Assembly: GCA_049194865.1 (NCBI GenBank)
Contig: JBLZWL010000123.1
Span: 124,001-188,000 of the forward strand
Source of the DNA: Myxococcus terminator_A
Lineage (GTDB): Bacteria > Myxococcota > Myxococcia > Myxococcales > Myxococcaceae
Direction: 5' to 3'
DNA length: 64,000 bases
In this document: piece after piece, positions 34,175 to 43,132 of the stretch
Layout of the letters: the number at the start of each line of letters is the position of its first letter
Numbering within the stretch: the stretch's first letter is position 1
Position numbers and translations under genes: made by a program
Notes under the pieces: model-generated
Database searches by the model: none
What the model saw: only the letters and a program-made list of their open reading frames with translations
Told to the model about the DNA's origin: nothing

Positions 34175-35839
34175 ATGATTCGGAGCCTCTCCGTCCTGTG
34201 CCTCATCGCTTGTTTCACCTCGGCGTGCTCGGGTGACTCACCCGAAGACGAGGGGCCCGACGACACCCAGACGGACGCGGGCTCGGGGGATGGCGGCACC
34301 CTGGGCGCGTGTGAGCCGTTCGGCCGCTTCGGCGTGCCCGGCAACACGCTGACGCTGCCGGGGCCCAGCGCGAACGGGGAGCTGTACATCCCGGACGTGC
34401 AGTCGCGCTATCCGTCCACGAACTGGAGCACGCTGGACAGGCTCTACATCCCCGCGGGGAGATACACGCTCATCAACCTGGGCAACCTGCCCAACCGCCC
34501 GGCGAGCCGCCCGCTGGTCATCACCAACACGGGGGGCCAGGTGGTCATCCGCCCCAACCCGGGCAGCACCCAGGGCTACATCTGGTCCATGAGCGGGGGC
34601 TCCAACTGGGTGCTCACCGGCCGGTATGACCCGGACTCCGGCACCGGCCACGTGGACTTCCCGGGCCACCGCTGCGGCGCGTATGCGACGTCGCGCGACC
34701 GCTACGGCATCCTCAGTGACGACATCTTCCTGAGCGGCGGCCACATGGGGCTGGGCATCGGCGGCGCGCACAGCTTCGAGCTGGAGTACCTGGAAATCAC
34801 CCGCGCGGGCTTCGCGGGCCTGCGCATCACCCGCGCCGCCAACGGCGACGGCACGGTGCCGCCCCTCAACGATATCAAGCTGCACGACCTCTACATCCAC
34901 GACACCGCCAGCGAGGCCATCTACTTCGGCTCCACGCAGGGCGCGCCCACGCCGCTGGGCTCCAACCTGAAGGTCTACAACAACCGGCTGGTGCGCACGG
35001 GCACCGAGTCCCTCCAGGTCCAGAACCTGGGCGACGGCACGGAGGTGCACCACAACGTCTTCGCGTTCGGCGCCATCGACTGGCGCGCGGCCTTCCAGAC
35101 CTACCAGGACCACAACTCCCAGGCGCAGGTGCGCGGCGGCACCATCCGCTTCCACCACAACGTCTTCGTCGGCGGAGCGGGCGCGCTGCTCAACTTCTTC
35201 GCGCAGGCGGAGGCCGGGGACCTCCCGCTCAACGTGGAGTTCACCGACAACTACTTCGCCGACACGCTGTCACTGGGCATCTGGTTCGGTGGCACGTCCG
35301 GCGCGGGGGCGAAGTTCAACTGGGAGCGCAACGCGTTCCGAGGGTTGAACTTCGGCTACCAGGGCGTCTATCCGACGGCCACGGACCCGGGCGTCGTGCT
35401 CAGCAAGGCGGGGACGATTACCGCGCCCATCACCTTGAAGGAGAACCGGTGGGAGGGCAGTCGCAGGCTCATCTCCGGCCTGACGGGTGGCAGCGGCACG
35501 GTGGGCTCGGTGACGGCCACCGGCAACGTGAATGGCGATGTCACGGCGCTCACGTTCGTCAACACGGGCCTGCCCGCCGGCACCACGACGCGCCAGCTCG
35601 AGCGCTGGACGGCCAAGGCCACCCTGGCGCCTGGCTCACCGGACATGACGTACGCGGCGGGGGCCCTGGTGATGCACGACGGGCAGCTCTACCGGGCGAA
35701 GGCCCAGAACACCAACAAGCCCCCACCAGCCAACACCGCCCAGTGGGAGCACCTGCCCCTGCCCGTGGATGACCTGCGCACCGCGCCCGGCACCGAGTGG
35801 TCCCAACGCGGCGTGGGCCTCCTCGACGTCGCGCCATAG
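34175..35839 (+). CDS. Right-handed beta-helix lipoprotein with carbohydrate-binding-like tail
   Basis: 554 residues. Lipobox in MIRSLSVLCLIACFTSAC, then an acidic linker rich in Asp, Gly and Thr. Residues of about 60-460 show parallel beta-helix periodicity (LHDLYIHDTASEAIYFG, LKVYNNRLVRTGTESLQVQN, EVHHNVFAFGAID, RFHHNVFVGGAG, VEFTDNYFADT), as in pectate-lyase-like proteins. The C-terminal 70 residues (YAAGALVMHDGQLYRAKAQN ... PANTAQWEHL) resemble a family 5/12 carbohydrate-binding module. Probably an outer-membrane polysaccharide-binding or degrading protein; catalytic residues could not be assigned. Confidence 0.82.
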   Translation: MIRSLSVLCLIACFTSACSGDSPEDEGPDDTQTDAGSGDGGTLGACEPFGRFGVPGNTLTLPGPSANGELYIPDVQSRYPSTNWSTLDRLYIPAGRYTLINLGNLPNRPASRPLVITNTGGQVVIRPNPGSTQGYIWSMSGGSNWVLTGRYDPDSGTGHVDFPGHRCGAYATSRDRYGILSDDIFLSGGHMGLGIGGAHSFELEYLEITRAGFAGLRITRAANGDGTVPPLNDIKLHDLYIHDTASEAIYFGSTQGAPTPLGSNLKVYNNRLVRTGTESLQVQNLGDGTEVHHNVFAFGAIDWRAAFQTYQDHNSQAQVRGGTIRFHHNVFVGGAGALLNFFAQAEAGDLPLNVEFTDNYFADTLSLGIWFGGTSGAGAKFNWERNAFRGLNFGYQGVYPTATDPGVVLSKAGTITAPITLKENRWEGSRRLISGLTGGSGTVGSVTATGNVNGDVTALTFVNTGLPAGTTTRQLERWTAKATLAPGSPDMTYAAGALVMHDGQLYRAKAQNTNKPPPANTAQWEHLPLPVDDLRTAPGTEWSQRGVGLLDVAP

Positions 35840-36029
35840 CGTGGCTTGAACCATCCGGGCGGAATCAGGCAGCTCCGCTCGGGTGGTTGTCATGGAAGTT
35901 TTCAGCAATGGCTGACACGTGATGTTGAGCCGTCTGCTTTCTCAACCTGTTTCTCCTTTTTTCCCATTTTCTGAGATAGCAGCGCTCAAGGGCGAGAGTC
36001 CTCGCCGAGCAGCTCATCGGGAGATTGGA

Positions 36030-37679
36030 ATGACATTGAAGGTCTTCAGTCAGGGTGTTTCACGTTGGATTGTATCCGTCTCATTGTTGGCGCTGGGGGG
36101 CTGCGGTCCGCAGGAGTCCGAGGCCCCAGCGAGCGGCTCGGAGACGGTGCCCGCGGTGGTGGGCGAGGCCCGGCAGTCGGTGTCCTCGGTGAGCCACCGG
36201 GCGAGCACGACGGCGTGGGTGAAGGGCGCCACGTCGCTGACCCTCAACAAGCCGGCGGGCACCGTCGCGGGTGACGTGCTGCTGGCGCGCCTCAGCAACC
36301 GCAACAACGTGGCGGCGGTGGCGACGCCTCCCGCGGGCTGGACGTTCCTGCGCTCGGACCAGAGTGCGTCCCAAATCAAGGCGTGGGTCTTCTACAAGGT
36401 CGCCGGGGCATCGGAGCCGGCGAGCTATGCGTTCACCTTCGACGCCTCCTACTACCTCGCCGGCAGCATCTCCGCGTTCTCCGGCGCGAATCCCACCAAC
36501 CCCATCGATGCGCACAGCGGCCAGAAGAACGGCAACCTGGCCACCATGGACAGCCCGGCCATCACCACGACCTCGGCCAACGGGCTGGCGGTGTGGTTCG
36601 GCACGCAGCTGTGGGCGGGCGCCACGTGCCCCACCAATCCGCTGACGCCTCCCACGGGCTTCACCGAGGCCTTCGAGGCGTGCTTGCAGTCGTCGGACCG
36701 GGGCATCCTCTTCGACATGGCGTGGAAGGAGCTGGGGGCGGCGGGTGCGCAGCCCGCGTTCAACGGCGTGTCCACGCTGCCCAACACCAACACCGCCCAG
36801 GCGGTGGCGCTCCGGGCCGCGGACGCGCCCACGTGCACCGTGGGTGACACCTTCGCTCCGGCGTGGACGCTGATGGGCAACGTGTCTGCGCCGCTCATCG
36901 TCGAGCCCTCGGGCCTGGCCGCCAGCCGCGTCACCCCGGGCGCCATCTACGCCCACAACGAGGACGTCAACGACATCGTCGCCATCAGCACCGCCAACGC
37001 GGCGACGCTGGGCTCGTTCAAGGTGGCCGGCGTGACGCCGCAGGATTGGGAGGACGTGGCCACCGGGCCGTGCCCCACCGGCTTCTGCATCTACATGGGA
37101 GACATCGGCCGCTCGAGCGCGAGCCTGCCCATCCCGCCGAATACGTTCTACGTCTACCGCATCCCCGAGCCGAACATCGGCGCGGGCCAGACGAGCGGAG
37201 ATTTGACGTCGGAGCAGTTCCCCTTCGTGTACCCGGATGGCGGCAAGGACGCCGAGGCCATCATGGTCCACCCCGTCACCGCCGACATCTACATCATCAC
37301 CAAGTCCGGCTCGGGGTTGAGCAAGGTGTACAAGATGCCCAAGCCGCTGCCGGCGCCGGGCGTGCAGTCCACGCTCATCTTCGTGTCCAACCTCCAGCTG
37401 CCCGTGGTCCCGGACCAGCCGAACTGGTCCTACACCACGTCCGCGAACATCCACCCGTGCTCCAACCGCTTCATCCTGCGCACGTACAAGACTGTCTATG
37501 AGTTCCGCGCGGCGCCGGGGGCGGCCTTCGAGACGGCCTTCGCGGCGGCGCCCGTCACCCTGACGGACACCGTGGAAGGGCAGGGCGAGGCCATCGAGTA
37601 CGACCCGAGCGGTGGGAGCTATTACACGATGAGCGAGAGCCCCTCGCCCTTCAAGCTCAAGCGCGTCCTGCGCCAGTAG
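36030..37679 (+). CDS. Lipoprotein with beta-sandwich and propeller-like domain
   Basis: 549 residues, no named family. Lipobox in WIVSVSLLALGGC; start ATG 36030 with GGGAG six bases upstream (the frame is open to 35919). Residues of about 50-260 form an all-beta region (STTAWVKGATSLTLNKPAG, SYAFTFDASYYLAGSISAFSG). The rest contains blade-like repeats (IYAHNEDVNDIVAIST, DWEDVATGPC, YMGDIGRSS, FVYPDGGKDAEAIMVHP, YIITKSGSGLSKVYKM), seen in secreted propeller proteins of actinobacteria and myxobacteria. Likely cell-surface; biochemical role unknown. Confidence 0.75.
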   Translation: MTLKVFSQGVSRWIVSVSLLALGGCGPQESEAPASGSETVPAVVGEARQSVSSVSHRASTTAWVKGATSLTLNKPAGTVAGDVLLARLSNRNNVAAVATPPAGWTFLRSDQSASQIKAWVFYKVAGASEPASYAFTFDASYYLAGSISAFSGANPTNPIDAHSGQKNGNLATMDSPAITTTSANGLAVWFGTQLWAGATCPTNPLTPPTGFTEAFEACLQSSDRGILFDMAWKELGAAGAQPAFNGVSTLPNTNTAQAVALRAADAPTCTVGDTFAPAWTLMGNVSAPLIVEPSGLAASRVTPGAIYAHNEDVNDIVAISTANAATLGSFKVAGVTPQDWEDVATGPCPTGFCIYMGDIGRSSASLPIPPNTFYVYRIPEPNIGAGQTSGDLTSEQFPFVYPDGGKDAEAIMVHPVTADIYIITKSGSGLSKVYKMPKPLPAPGVQSTLIFVSNLQLPVVPDQPNWSYTTSANIHPCSNRFILRTYKTVYEFRAAPGAAFETAFAAAPVTLTDTVEGQGEAIEYDPSGGSYYTMSESPSPFKLKRVLRQ

Positions 37680-37692
37680 ACAGTTGAAGTCA

Positions 37693-37726
37693 GGTGTCCC
37701 CGGAGCGCGCTTCGTCAGGGGACACC
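37693..37726. terminator. Bidirectional hairpin between convergent genes
   Basis: GGTGTCCCC (37693-37701) and GGGGACACC (37718-37726) form a perfect 9-base stem with a 16-base loop between two genes that end facing each other. Probably terminates both transcripts. Confidence 0.65.
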
Positions 37727-37769
37727 GGACTCGCCGGAGGCGTGGCTCGTCAGGTGACAGATGACGACA

Positions 37770-39299
37770 TCAGGGCGTCTGGCGCACCTGACTCACGAGC
37801 CAGGTCTGTGCGTCGGGGCGGCTCCAGAACTCATCCCAGCCGCTGTGCGTGCTTCCCGGCATCACGGTGACCTGGAACTCGCCGGTGTAGCCGGGGCACT
37901 GGCGGACCTGCGTCAGCAGGCCGTCGGTGGGGTTGGTCCACTTCCAGGCGTTGAACACGCCGTCGCCCACGTTGCCCGCGGCCCAGAGGGGGAAGTCCTC
38001 GAGGATGCAGACAGGGTTGGCCAGGGGCGTGGTGATGGCCACCGGCATGCCGCCGGCGTAGGTGCTCCGGTACTTCAGGAGCTGGTCATTCACTCCCGAG
38101 CCGCCCCAGGACAGGCCCGTCATCGTCACGCGGTCCGGGTCGATGTTGTAGAGGCTGATGGCCTGCAGCACCAGGGCGTGGATGACGTCTTGGTTGAAGT
38201 AGCTGTCATGCGGCGCTCCGATAGCGGGTGCGTGAGGCGCGATGACGACGGCGGGGTAGGTGTTGACCAGGGGCTTGCCGGGGATGAGCTGGCGGATGAA
38301 GCCCTCCGGGTTGGCGAGCACCTGGGTGTGGTCCGGGCTGAGCGTGCTGCCGCCCCGGCCGTGCAGCGAGAGGACCAGGGGATACTTCTTCGTGGGAAGC
38401 GCGCCGTACTCGATGGGGAGGAAGACAGCGGTGTCGTAGATGCCGCCGCGAGGCCAGACGTGAATCCTGCCCGCGCGCGGGTCCACCGGCGCGGTGCTCG
38501 GGTGCACCGTGACGCTCACGGTGTCCGACGCGGCGGAGCCGCCGTTGTCCGTGGCGGTGAAGCGGAAGATGTACGTGCCTTGCGTCAGGCCGCTGACGCT
38601 CACGGTCCGCGTCGTCGCTCCCGTCAGCGTGGCCGGCGTGGGACCGAAGGCCTGCTGCCAGAGATAGCTGGAGATGGTGCCGTCCGTGTCACTCGCCGTG
38701 CCCGTGAGCTGGAGTGAGCTGGTGGGCAGGACGACGGCGGTGTCGTGGCCCGCGAAGGCGGTGGGCGGCTGGTTGGCGAGGGTGACACCCCGCACCTCCA
38801 GCTCCCGCACCCGGCACAGGCCGTCGCCGCCCGACGCGCGCTTGCACAGGAGGCGCACGTAGCGCGTCTCCACGGGCTGGGCGAGCTGCAGCGTCCAGGT
38901 GGGCAGGGTGTTGTTGTTGACGGAGGTGCCAGCGAGGGTCTGGAAGCTGTCCGTGGCGGCCAGCCGATGTTGGAGCTCGAAGTCGAGCATCTGCTGCCCC
39001 ACGGTGGTGTCGCGACCGGAGTGCAGCGTGAAGCCGTCGATGCGATGCACCGCTTGCAGGTCCACCTCCAGCCACTCAGGCGTCGTCGCCCCGGGAGGCG
39101 CGGCGGAGGCCCACCGGTCCTCGGTGTTCAGGATGCCGTTGAACGCCTTGGCATGCCCATACATCAAGGGTGCGCCGTTGGCGTGCACCGAGGACGCCGA
39201 TGAGGCCTTTCCGACCGCGACATTCGAAGACTGCGCCCACGCGGGCAGGGCGAACAGGGACAGGACCGCTGCGAGGAGGTGTCGGGGTTTCCAATACAT
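37770..39299 (-). CDS. Secreted discoidin-PKD-esterase
   Basis: 509 residues. Signal peptide MYWKPRHLLAAVLSLFALPAWA. Domains: F5/8 type C (discoidin) carbohydrate-binding (about 23-172; GHAKAFNG, DRWAS, WLEVDL, RYVRLLCK), PKD/Ig-like (about 178-266), then an alpha/beta hydrolase of the secreted polysaccharide-esterase type (about 275-509) with LSLHGRGG, nucleophile Ser397 in GLSWGGSG and the likely catalytic His in MPGSTHSGWDEFW. Possibly removes acetyl or feruloyl groups from plant or microbial polysaccharides; the family assignment is solid, the substrate is not. The upstream 140 bases to the SDR gene hold its promoter. Confidence 0.85.
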   Translation of the reverse strand: MYWKPRHLLAAVLSLFALPAWAQSSNVAVGKASSASSVHANGAPLMYGHAKAFNGILNTEDRWASAAPPGATTPEWLEVDLQAVHRIDGFTLHSGRDTTVGQQMLDFELQHRLAATDSFQTLAGTSVNNNTLPTWTLQLAQPVETRYVRLLCKRASGGDGLCRVRELEVRGVTLANQPPTAFAGHDTAVVLPTSSLQLTGTASDTDGTISSYLWQQAFGPTPATLTGATTRTVSVSGLTQGTYIFRFTATDNGGSAASDTVSVTVHPSTAPVDPRAGRIHVWPRGGIYDTAVFLPIEYGALPTKKYPLVLSLHGRGGSTLSPDHTQVLANPEGFIRQLIPGKPLVNTYPAVVIAPHAPAIGAPHDSYFNQDVIHALVLQAISLYNIDPDRVTMTGLSWGGSGVNDQLLKYRSTYAGGMPVAITTPLANPVCILEDFPLWAAGNVGDGVFNAWKWTNPTDGLLTQVRQCPGYTGEFQVTVMPGSTHSGWDEFWSRPDAQTWLVSQVRQTP

Positions 39300-39441
39300 G
39301 GGAGGCCTTTCGAGAAAGGGCTCCCAGGATTGAATGGGGTAGTCATGGCGCTAAGGGGAATCTTCAATGCCTTGTTTTTGCAAGGGATTGTCGTGCCACT
39401 CCATTGCAAATGTACTTGCGGGGCATAAGACTCCCTCAAGT

Positions 39442-40200
39442 TCAGGCATTGAAGCCGCCATCCACATCCAGGGTGGCGCCGGTGACGAAGGAGGCGCCGG
39501 GGCTGGCGAGGAAGGCGACGGCGGCGGCGATCTCCTCGGGCTGTCCGTAGCGGCCGAGCGCGGTGCCCGCCATCTGCGCCGGGGCGCTGGCGCCGGTGGC
39601 CGGGTTCATGTCGGTGTCGATGGGGCCGGGCTGGATGAGGTTGACGGTGATGCCACGGGGGCCCAGGTCGCGAGCCCAACCTCGGGTGTACGCGGCGATG
39701 GCGGCCTTGGTGGCGGCATAGTCACCCAGTCCCGCGAAGGGCGCATGGCTGGCGATGCCGGAGCCGATGGAGATGATGCGTCCGCCTTCGCGCAGCAGCG
39801 GCACGGCGGAGCGGACGGCGGCGACGACTCCGTGGACGTTGACGGAGAACTGGTGGTCGAGCGCCTCGAGGTCACTGGACGGGTCTCCGACGACGCCGGT
39901 GTGGAAGATGCCCGCGTTGTTGACGAGCACGTCCAGGCGGCCGAAGCGCCGGGCGACCTCGTTGACCAGGGCCTCCACTTGTTGAGGGTTGGCCTGGTCG
40001 GCCTTCAGCGCCTCGGCGCGGACTCCGCGCGCCTTCAACTCCTCGACGAGGGCCAGGGCCTTTGATTCGGAGGAGCCGTAGCTAATGGCGATGGCCGCGC
40101 CTTCGTCCGCCAGGGCTCGGGCGATGGCCGCGCCCAGGCCGCGTGAGCCTCCGGTGATGAGTGCCACCCTGCCTTCGAGGTTCTTCCGTGTGCTCGTCAT
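39442..40200 (-). CDS. SDR-family oxidoreductase
   Basis: 252 residues, classical short-chain dehydrogenase/reductase. Cofactor motif ALITGGSRGLGAAIA, NAG motif LVNNAGIF, catalytic Ser in IISIGSGIAS and Tyr-x-x-x-Lys in YAATKAAIAAY; C-terminal FVTGATLDVDGGFNA. The residue after the second beta strand (AISYGSSESKALAL) suggests NADP preference, not firmly. It diverges from a LysR regulator 153 bases away, the usual layout for a LysR-controlled reductase gene. Confidence 0.93.
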   Translation of the reverse strand: MTSTRKNLEGRVALITGGSRGLGAAIARALADEGAAIAISYGSSESKALALVEELKARGVRAEALKADQANPQQVEALVNEVARRFGRLDVLVNNAGIFHTGVVGDPSSDLEALDHQFSVNVHGVVAAVRSAVPLLREGGRIISIGSGIASHAPFAGLGDYAATKAAIAAYTRGWARDLGPRGITVNLIQPGPIDTDMNPATGASAPAQMAGTALGRYGQPEEIAAAVAFLASPGASFVTGATLDVDGGFNA

Positions 40201-40352
40201 GACGTGTCTCCGGTGTGGGGTTGCGATGAGGAAAGAGTAGGGACCTCGCCTCGGCGGAGAAACGCCGTGCTCGGGACAGGACTGTTTCCAATCGAGTAAT
40301 AATCGCGGGGAGCCCGGGACTCCCCCCGTCGGGCTCGCTCGAGGATGACTCC

Positions 40353-41291
40353 ATGGATCAGCTCACCGCGATGCGGGTGTTCGCCCGAGTGGTCGAAGCC
40401 GGCACCTTCACCCGGGCCGCCGACACGCTGAAGATGCCCAAGCCGTCGGTGACGAAGCTGGTGCAGGGGCTGGAGGAGCACCTTCAAGTGAAGCTGCTCC
40501 AGCGCACCACGCGGCGGGTGACGGTGACGCCCGAGGGCGCGGCGTATTACGAGCGCACGGCGCGGCTGCTGGCGGACCTGGAGGATATCGAAGCGGATGT
40601 GTCGAAAGCGCAGACGCGTCCCCGAGGGCGGCTGCGAGTGGACGCGGGGTCCTCGGTGTCCAACTTCCTGCTCATCCCCGCGCTGCCGGCGTTCCGGGCG
40701 AAGTATCCGGACATCCAGTTGGAGCTGGGGGTGAGTGACCGCTCGGTGGACCTGGTGGGAGACGGCGTGGACTGTTCGATTCGCGGGGGTGTGCTGCCGG
40801 ACCAGTCATTGGTGGCGCGGCGCATCGGCGAGCTGGAGTTCCTGTCGTGCGCCACGCCCGAGTACCTGAAGCGCAAGGGCACGCCCGTGCACCCCTCGGA
40901 CCTCCAGGAGGGTCACGACATCGTGAGCTACTTCTCCACGAGGACGGGGCGGCTCATTCCGTTGTCCTTCCTCCCTCGGGAGGGAGAGCGCATCGACGTG
41001 ATGGGGCGCTCCAGCGTGGCCGTCAACGAGAGCACCGCGCACTTGTCGGCGGTGCTGGCGGGGCTGGGCGTGTCGCAGCTTCCCGCCTTCGTGGTCCGGC
41101 CGCATCTCGCCAGCGGGGCGCTGGTTCAAGTCCTGGACGCATGGCAGGGGGCGCCGTTCCCGCTCTACATCGTCTATCCGCAGAACCGGCACATGAGCGC
41201 CAAGCTCCGCGCGTTCGTGGACTGGGCGGTGGAGCTGTTCGCGCCGTACCGGCCCAAGCGTGACGTCATGGAGCTGGCGGCCCGGCGGTGA
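40353..41291 (+). CDS. LysR-family transcriptional regulator
   Basis: 312 residues. N-terminal HTH: MDQLTAMRVFARVVEAGTFT, RAADTLKMPKPSVTKLVQGL, EEHLQVKLLQRTTRRVTVT. The C-terminal part is a periplasmic-binding-like effector domain (FLLIPALPAFRAKYPDIQLE, VDLVGDGVDCSIRGG), of the AaeR/DsdC-like group that often controls a divergent SDR or quinone reductase. GAGGATGACTCC precedes the ATG. Inducer unknown. Confidence 0.93.
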   Translation: MDQLTAMRVFARVVEAGTFTRAADTLKMPKPSVTKLVQGLEEHLQVKLLQRTTRRVTVTPEGAAYYERTARLLADLEDIEADVSKAQTRPRGRLRVDAGSSVSNFLLIPALPAFRAKYPDIQLELGVSDRSVDLVGDGVDCSIRGGVLPDQSLVARRIGELEFLSCATPEYLKRKGTPVHPSDLQEGHDIVSYFSTRTGRLIPLSFLPREGERIDVMGRSSVAVNESTAHLSAVLAGLGVSQLPAFVVRPHLASGALVQVLDAWQGAPFPLYIVYPQNRHMSAKLRAFVDWAVELFAPYRPKRDVMELAARR

Positions 41292-41347
41292 GCTTTCCGA
41301 GGGCACGCCACACCTCCGCGTCCGCTCGTCGGACTGGAGGTCCGGCG

Positions 41348-41917
41348 CTATCGCCTGGCCGGCTTCTTCCGAGCGGAGGGCCTCTTCACCGCGGGCTTCC
41401 GGGCGGCGGTCTTCTTCACCGTCGCCTTCTTCGCCGCCGTCTTTCGCGTGGAGGCCTTCTTCGTCGCTGACGTCCGCGTCGCGGTCTTCTTCGCAGGGGC
41501 CTTCCGCGTCGCGGTCTTCTTCGCGGGAGTCGAGGCTCCGCCGGTCAGCGCCTTCGTCCATCGCTGGATGTAGTCCGCGCGCGTCGTCGCGTCGGGGAGT
41601 CCTTCCGCGTGAAGGGCGACAGTGACGCCTCTCGCGGCCGGGAGGACGCGGAGCTGCGCGGTCCTCGGGCGCGGCCAGTCGATGCGATTCAGTCGGATGC
41701 GGAGCAGCGTCGGAGGCCTCGCCCGAATCGCGACGACGTCCGTTCCGTCCTTGAGCGTGGTGAGGTCACCCTCCTTGAGCGACGCCTGCGCGGGTGAAAG
41801 CCATCGCCCCAGGCCCTTCGCATCCGCCCAGTTCCGCCACGCCTCCTCGGCCGTCAGGTCGAAGGTGCGTCGGGCTCCGGCCCCATACGTTCCATCCGCT
41901 GCAAGTCCGGTCGGCAT
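41348..41917 (-). CDS. SRPBCC-domain protein with histone-H1-like tail
   Basis: 189 residues. Residues 1-125 form an AHSA1/SRPBCC-like domain (RTFDLTAEEAWRNWADAKGL, GRWLSPAQASLKEGDLTTL, QLRVLPAARGVTVALHAEG, YIQRWTKAL). The last 60 residues are almost only Lys, Ala, Thr and Arg, with repeats such as APAKKTATR, TAAKKATVKK and PSARKKPARR, as in eukaryotic histone H1 and bacterial AlgP/HC-type tails. Start ATG 41917 is set by AGGAGG eight bases upstream. The tail would bind DNA or another polyanion; the SRPBCC domain may bind a lipid or act as a chaperone. Divergent from a beta-lactamase-fold gene. Confidence 0.82.
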   Translation of the reverse strand: MPTGLAADGTYGAGARRTFDLTAEEAWRNWADAKGLGRWLSPAQASLKEGDLTTLKDGTDVVAIRARPPTLLRIRLNRIDWPRPRTAQLRVLPAARGVTVALHAEGLPDATTRADYIQRWTKALTGGASTPAKKTATRKAPAKKTATRTSATKKASTRKTAAKKATVKKTAARKPAVKRPSARKKPARR

Positions 41918-42021
41918 GTGCTTCCTCCTGGGGGCAGACCATGGAGACGCCGGAGCGTCCAGGCAACCAGGAAGTGACAACCCTCGCGCGGCCCGTGTCC
42001 GCCATGGTGTAGACGGTCTGC

Positions 42022-43068
42022 GTGCGCTCCACTCCGCCCCTCGCCACGCTGCTCCAGGATGAGACCCGCCGCTATGTGCGGAGCTATCGCTCGGCTTCCC
42101 TGTGCGCGGGGCTGACGTCGCGCGGCGAGCACCACGTCCAGTCGTTCCGAGGGAAGGGCGCACCGGCTCCCGACAACGCCCTGTTCTCCCTCGGCGGTCT
42201 CACCCAGGTCTTCACCGGCGCGCTGCTCGCCCTCCTGGTGGAGCAAGGCAAGGCACGACTCGACATGCCGCTCGCCGAGGTGATTCCCCGCTCGCTCCTC
42301 CCCGATGCGGACGCGGGCCGAATCACCCTGGAGCAGCTCGCCACGCACACCTCCGGGATGCCCCACCTGCCGCCCAACCTGGATGCGGCCCCGCGCAATC
42401 CCGAAGACCCGTTCGGCCACTATTCCGCCAACCTCTTCGGAGACTTCCTCCGCACCTGGCACCCCCAGCTCCCGCCACCGCGCCCCGTCTCCGAGTCCCT
42501 GCTCGGCATGGGCGTCCTGGGCCATGCGCTCTCACGCCGCGCCGGGCTCAACTACGGACACGCGCTCCGCGATGGACTCTTCACGCCCCTGAAGCTCAGC
42601 GACACCTCGGCGCGCGTGACGGACGAACTGGCACCGCGCCTCGTCTCCGGCCACACCGCGCGCGGCCGGCCCGTGCCCGCCTGGACCTTCCCCGCGCTTC
42701 CTGGCGCGGGCGCGCTCCACTCCACCGTGCCCGACCTGCTGCGCTTCCTCGACGCGAGCCTCGGCCGCGCCGACGAGTCCCTCTCACGCCCCTTGAAGCT
42801 GACATGGCTCCCTCGCACCGAGGGCGGCTCCGTGCGCATGGGGCTCGGTTGGTCCATCTCCCAGCTTCGTGGACACCCCGTGGCGTGGTGCTCGTCGGTG
42901 ATGGGTGGCTACGTCGGCTTCCTCGGCCTCGCGCCCTCCGCGGACGCGGGAGTCGTCCTGCTCTCCAACCACGGCTGGTCCCTGCTCGCCGCGCTCCGGG
43001 GCCGCGTGCCCCTGGAGGCCCCTGGCTTCGCGCTCCTCTCCCGACTGCTCACGGAGACAACCCCTTAG
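42022..43068 (+). CDS. Beta-lactamase-fold protein without catalytic residues
   Basis: 348 residues with the serine beta-lactamase / class C esterase fold pattern: LFSLGGLTQVFTGALLALL, GRITLEQLATHTSGMPHLP, LGMGVLGHALSRRAGLNYG, GAGALHSTVPDLLRFL, GLGWSISQL and VVLLSNHGWSLL. The SxxK motif (normally GSxTK) reads GGLTQ: Gly59 replaces Ser and Gln62 replaces Lys. The Tyr-x-Asn motif is replaced by VSE (156-158) and the KTG/HTG box is SVMGG. Hydrolysis by the normal mechanism is impossible, so it is a pseudoenzyme, perhaps a binding protein or regulator. GTG start at 42022; no signal peptide. Divergent from the SRPBCC/H1-tail gene. Confidence 0.8.
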   Translation: MRSTPPLATLLQDETRRYVRSYRSASLCAGLTSRGEHHVQSFRGKGAPAPDNALFSLGGLTQVFTGALLALLVEQGKARLDMPLAEVIPRSLLPDADAGRITLEQLATHTSGMPHLPPNLDAAPRNPEDPFGHYSANLFGDFLRTWHPQLPPPRPVSESLLGMGVLGHALSRRAGLNYGHALRDGLFTPLKLSDTSARVTDELAPRLVSGHTARGRPVPAWTFPALPGAGALHSTVPDLLRFLDASLGRADESLSRPLKLTWLPRTEGGSVRMGLGWSISQLRGHPVAWCSSVMGGYVGFLGLAPSADAGVVLLSNHGWSLLAALRGRVPLEAPGFALLSRLLTETTP

Positions 43069-43132
43069 TAGCTCAGGAAATGCTGATTTATCGGCTTGAG
43101 CCGGTAGAACACGAACAGGCACGCTGGAGCGC

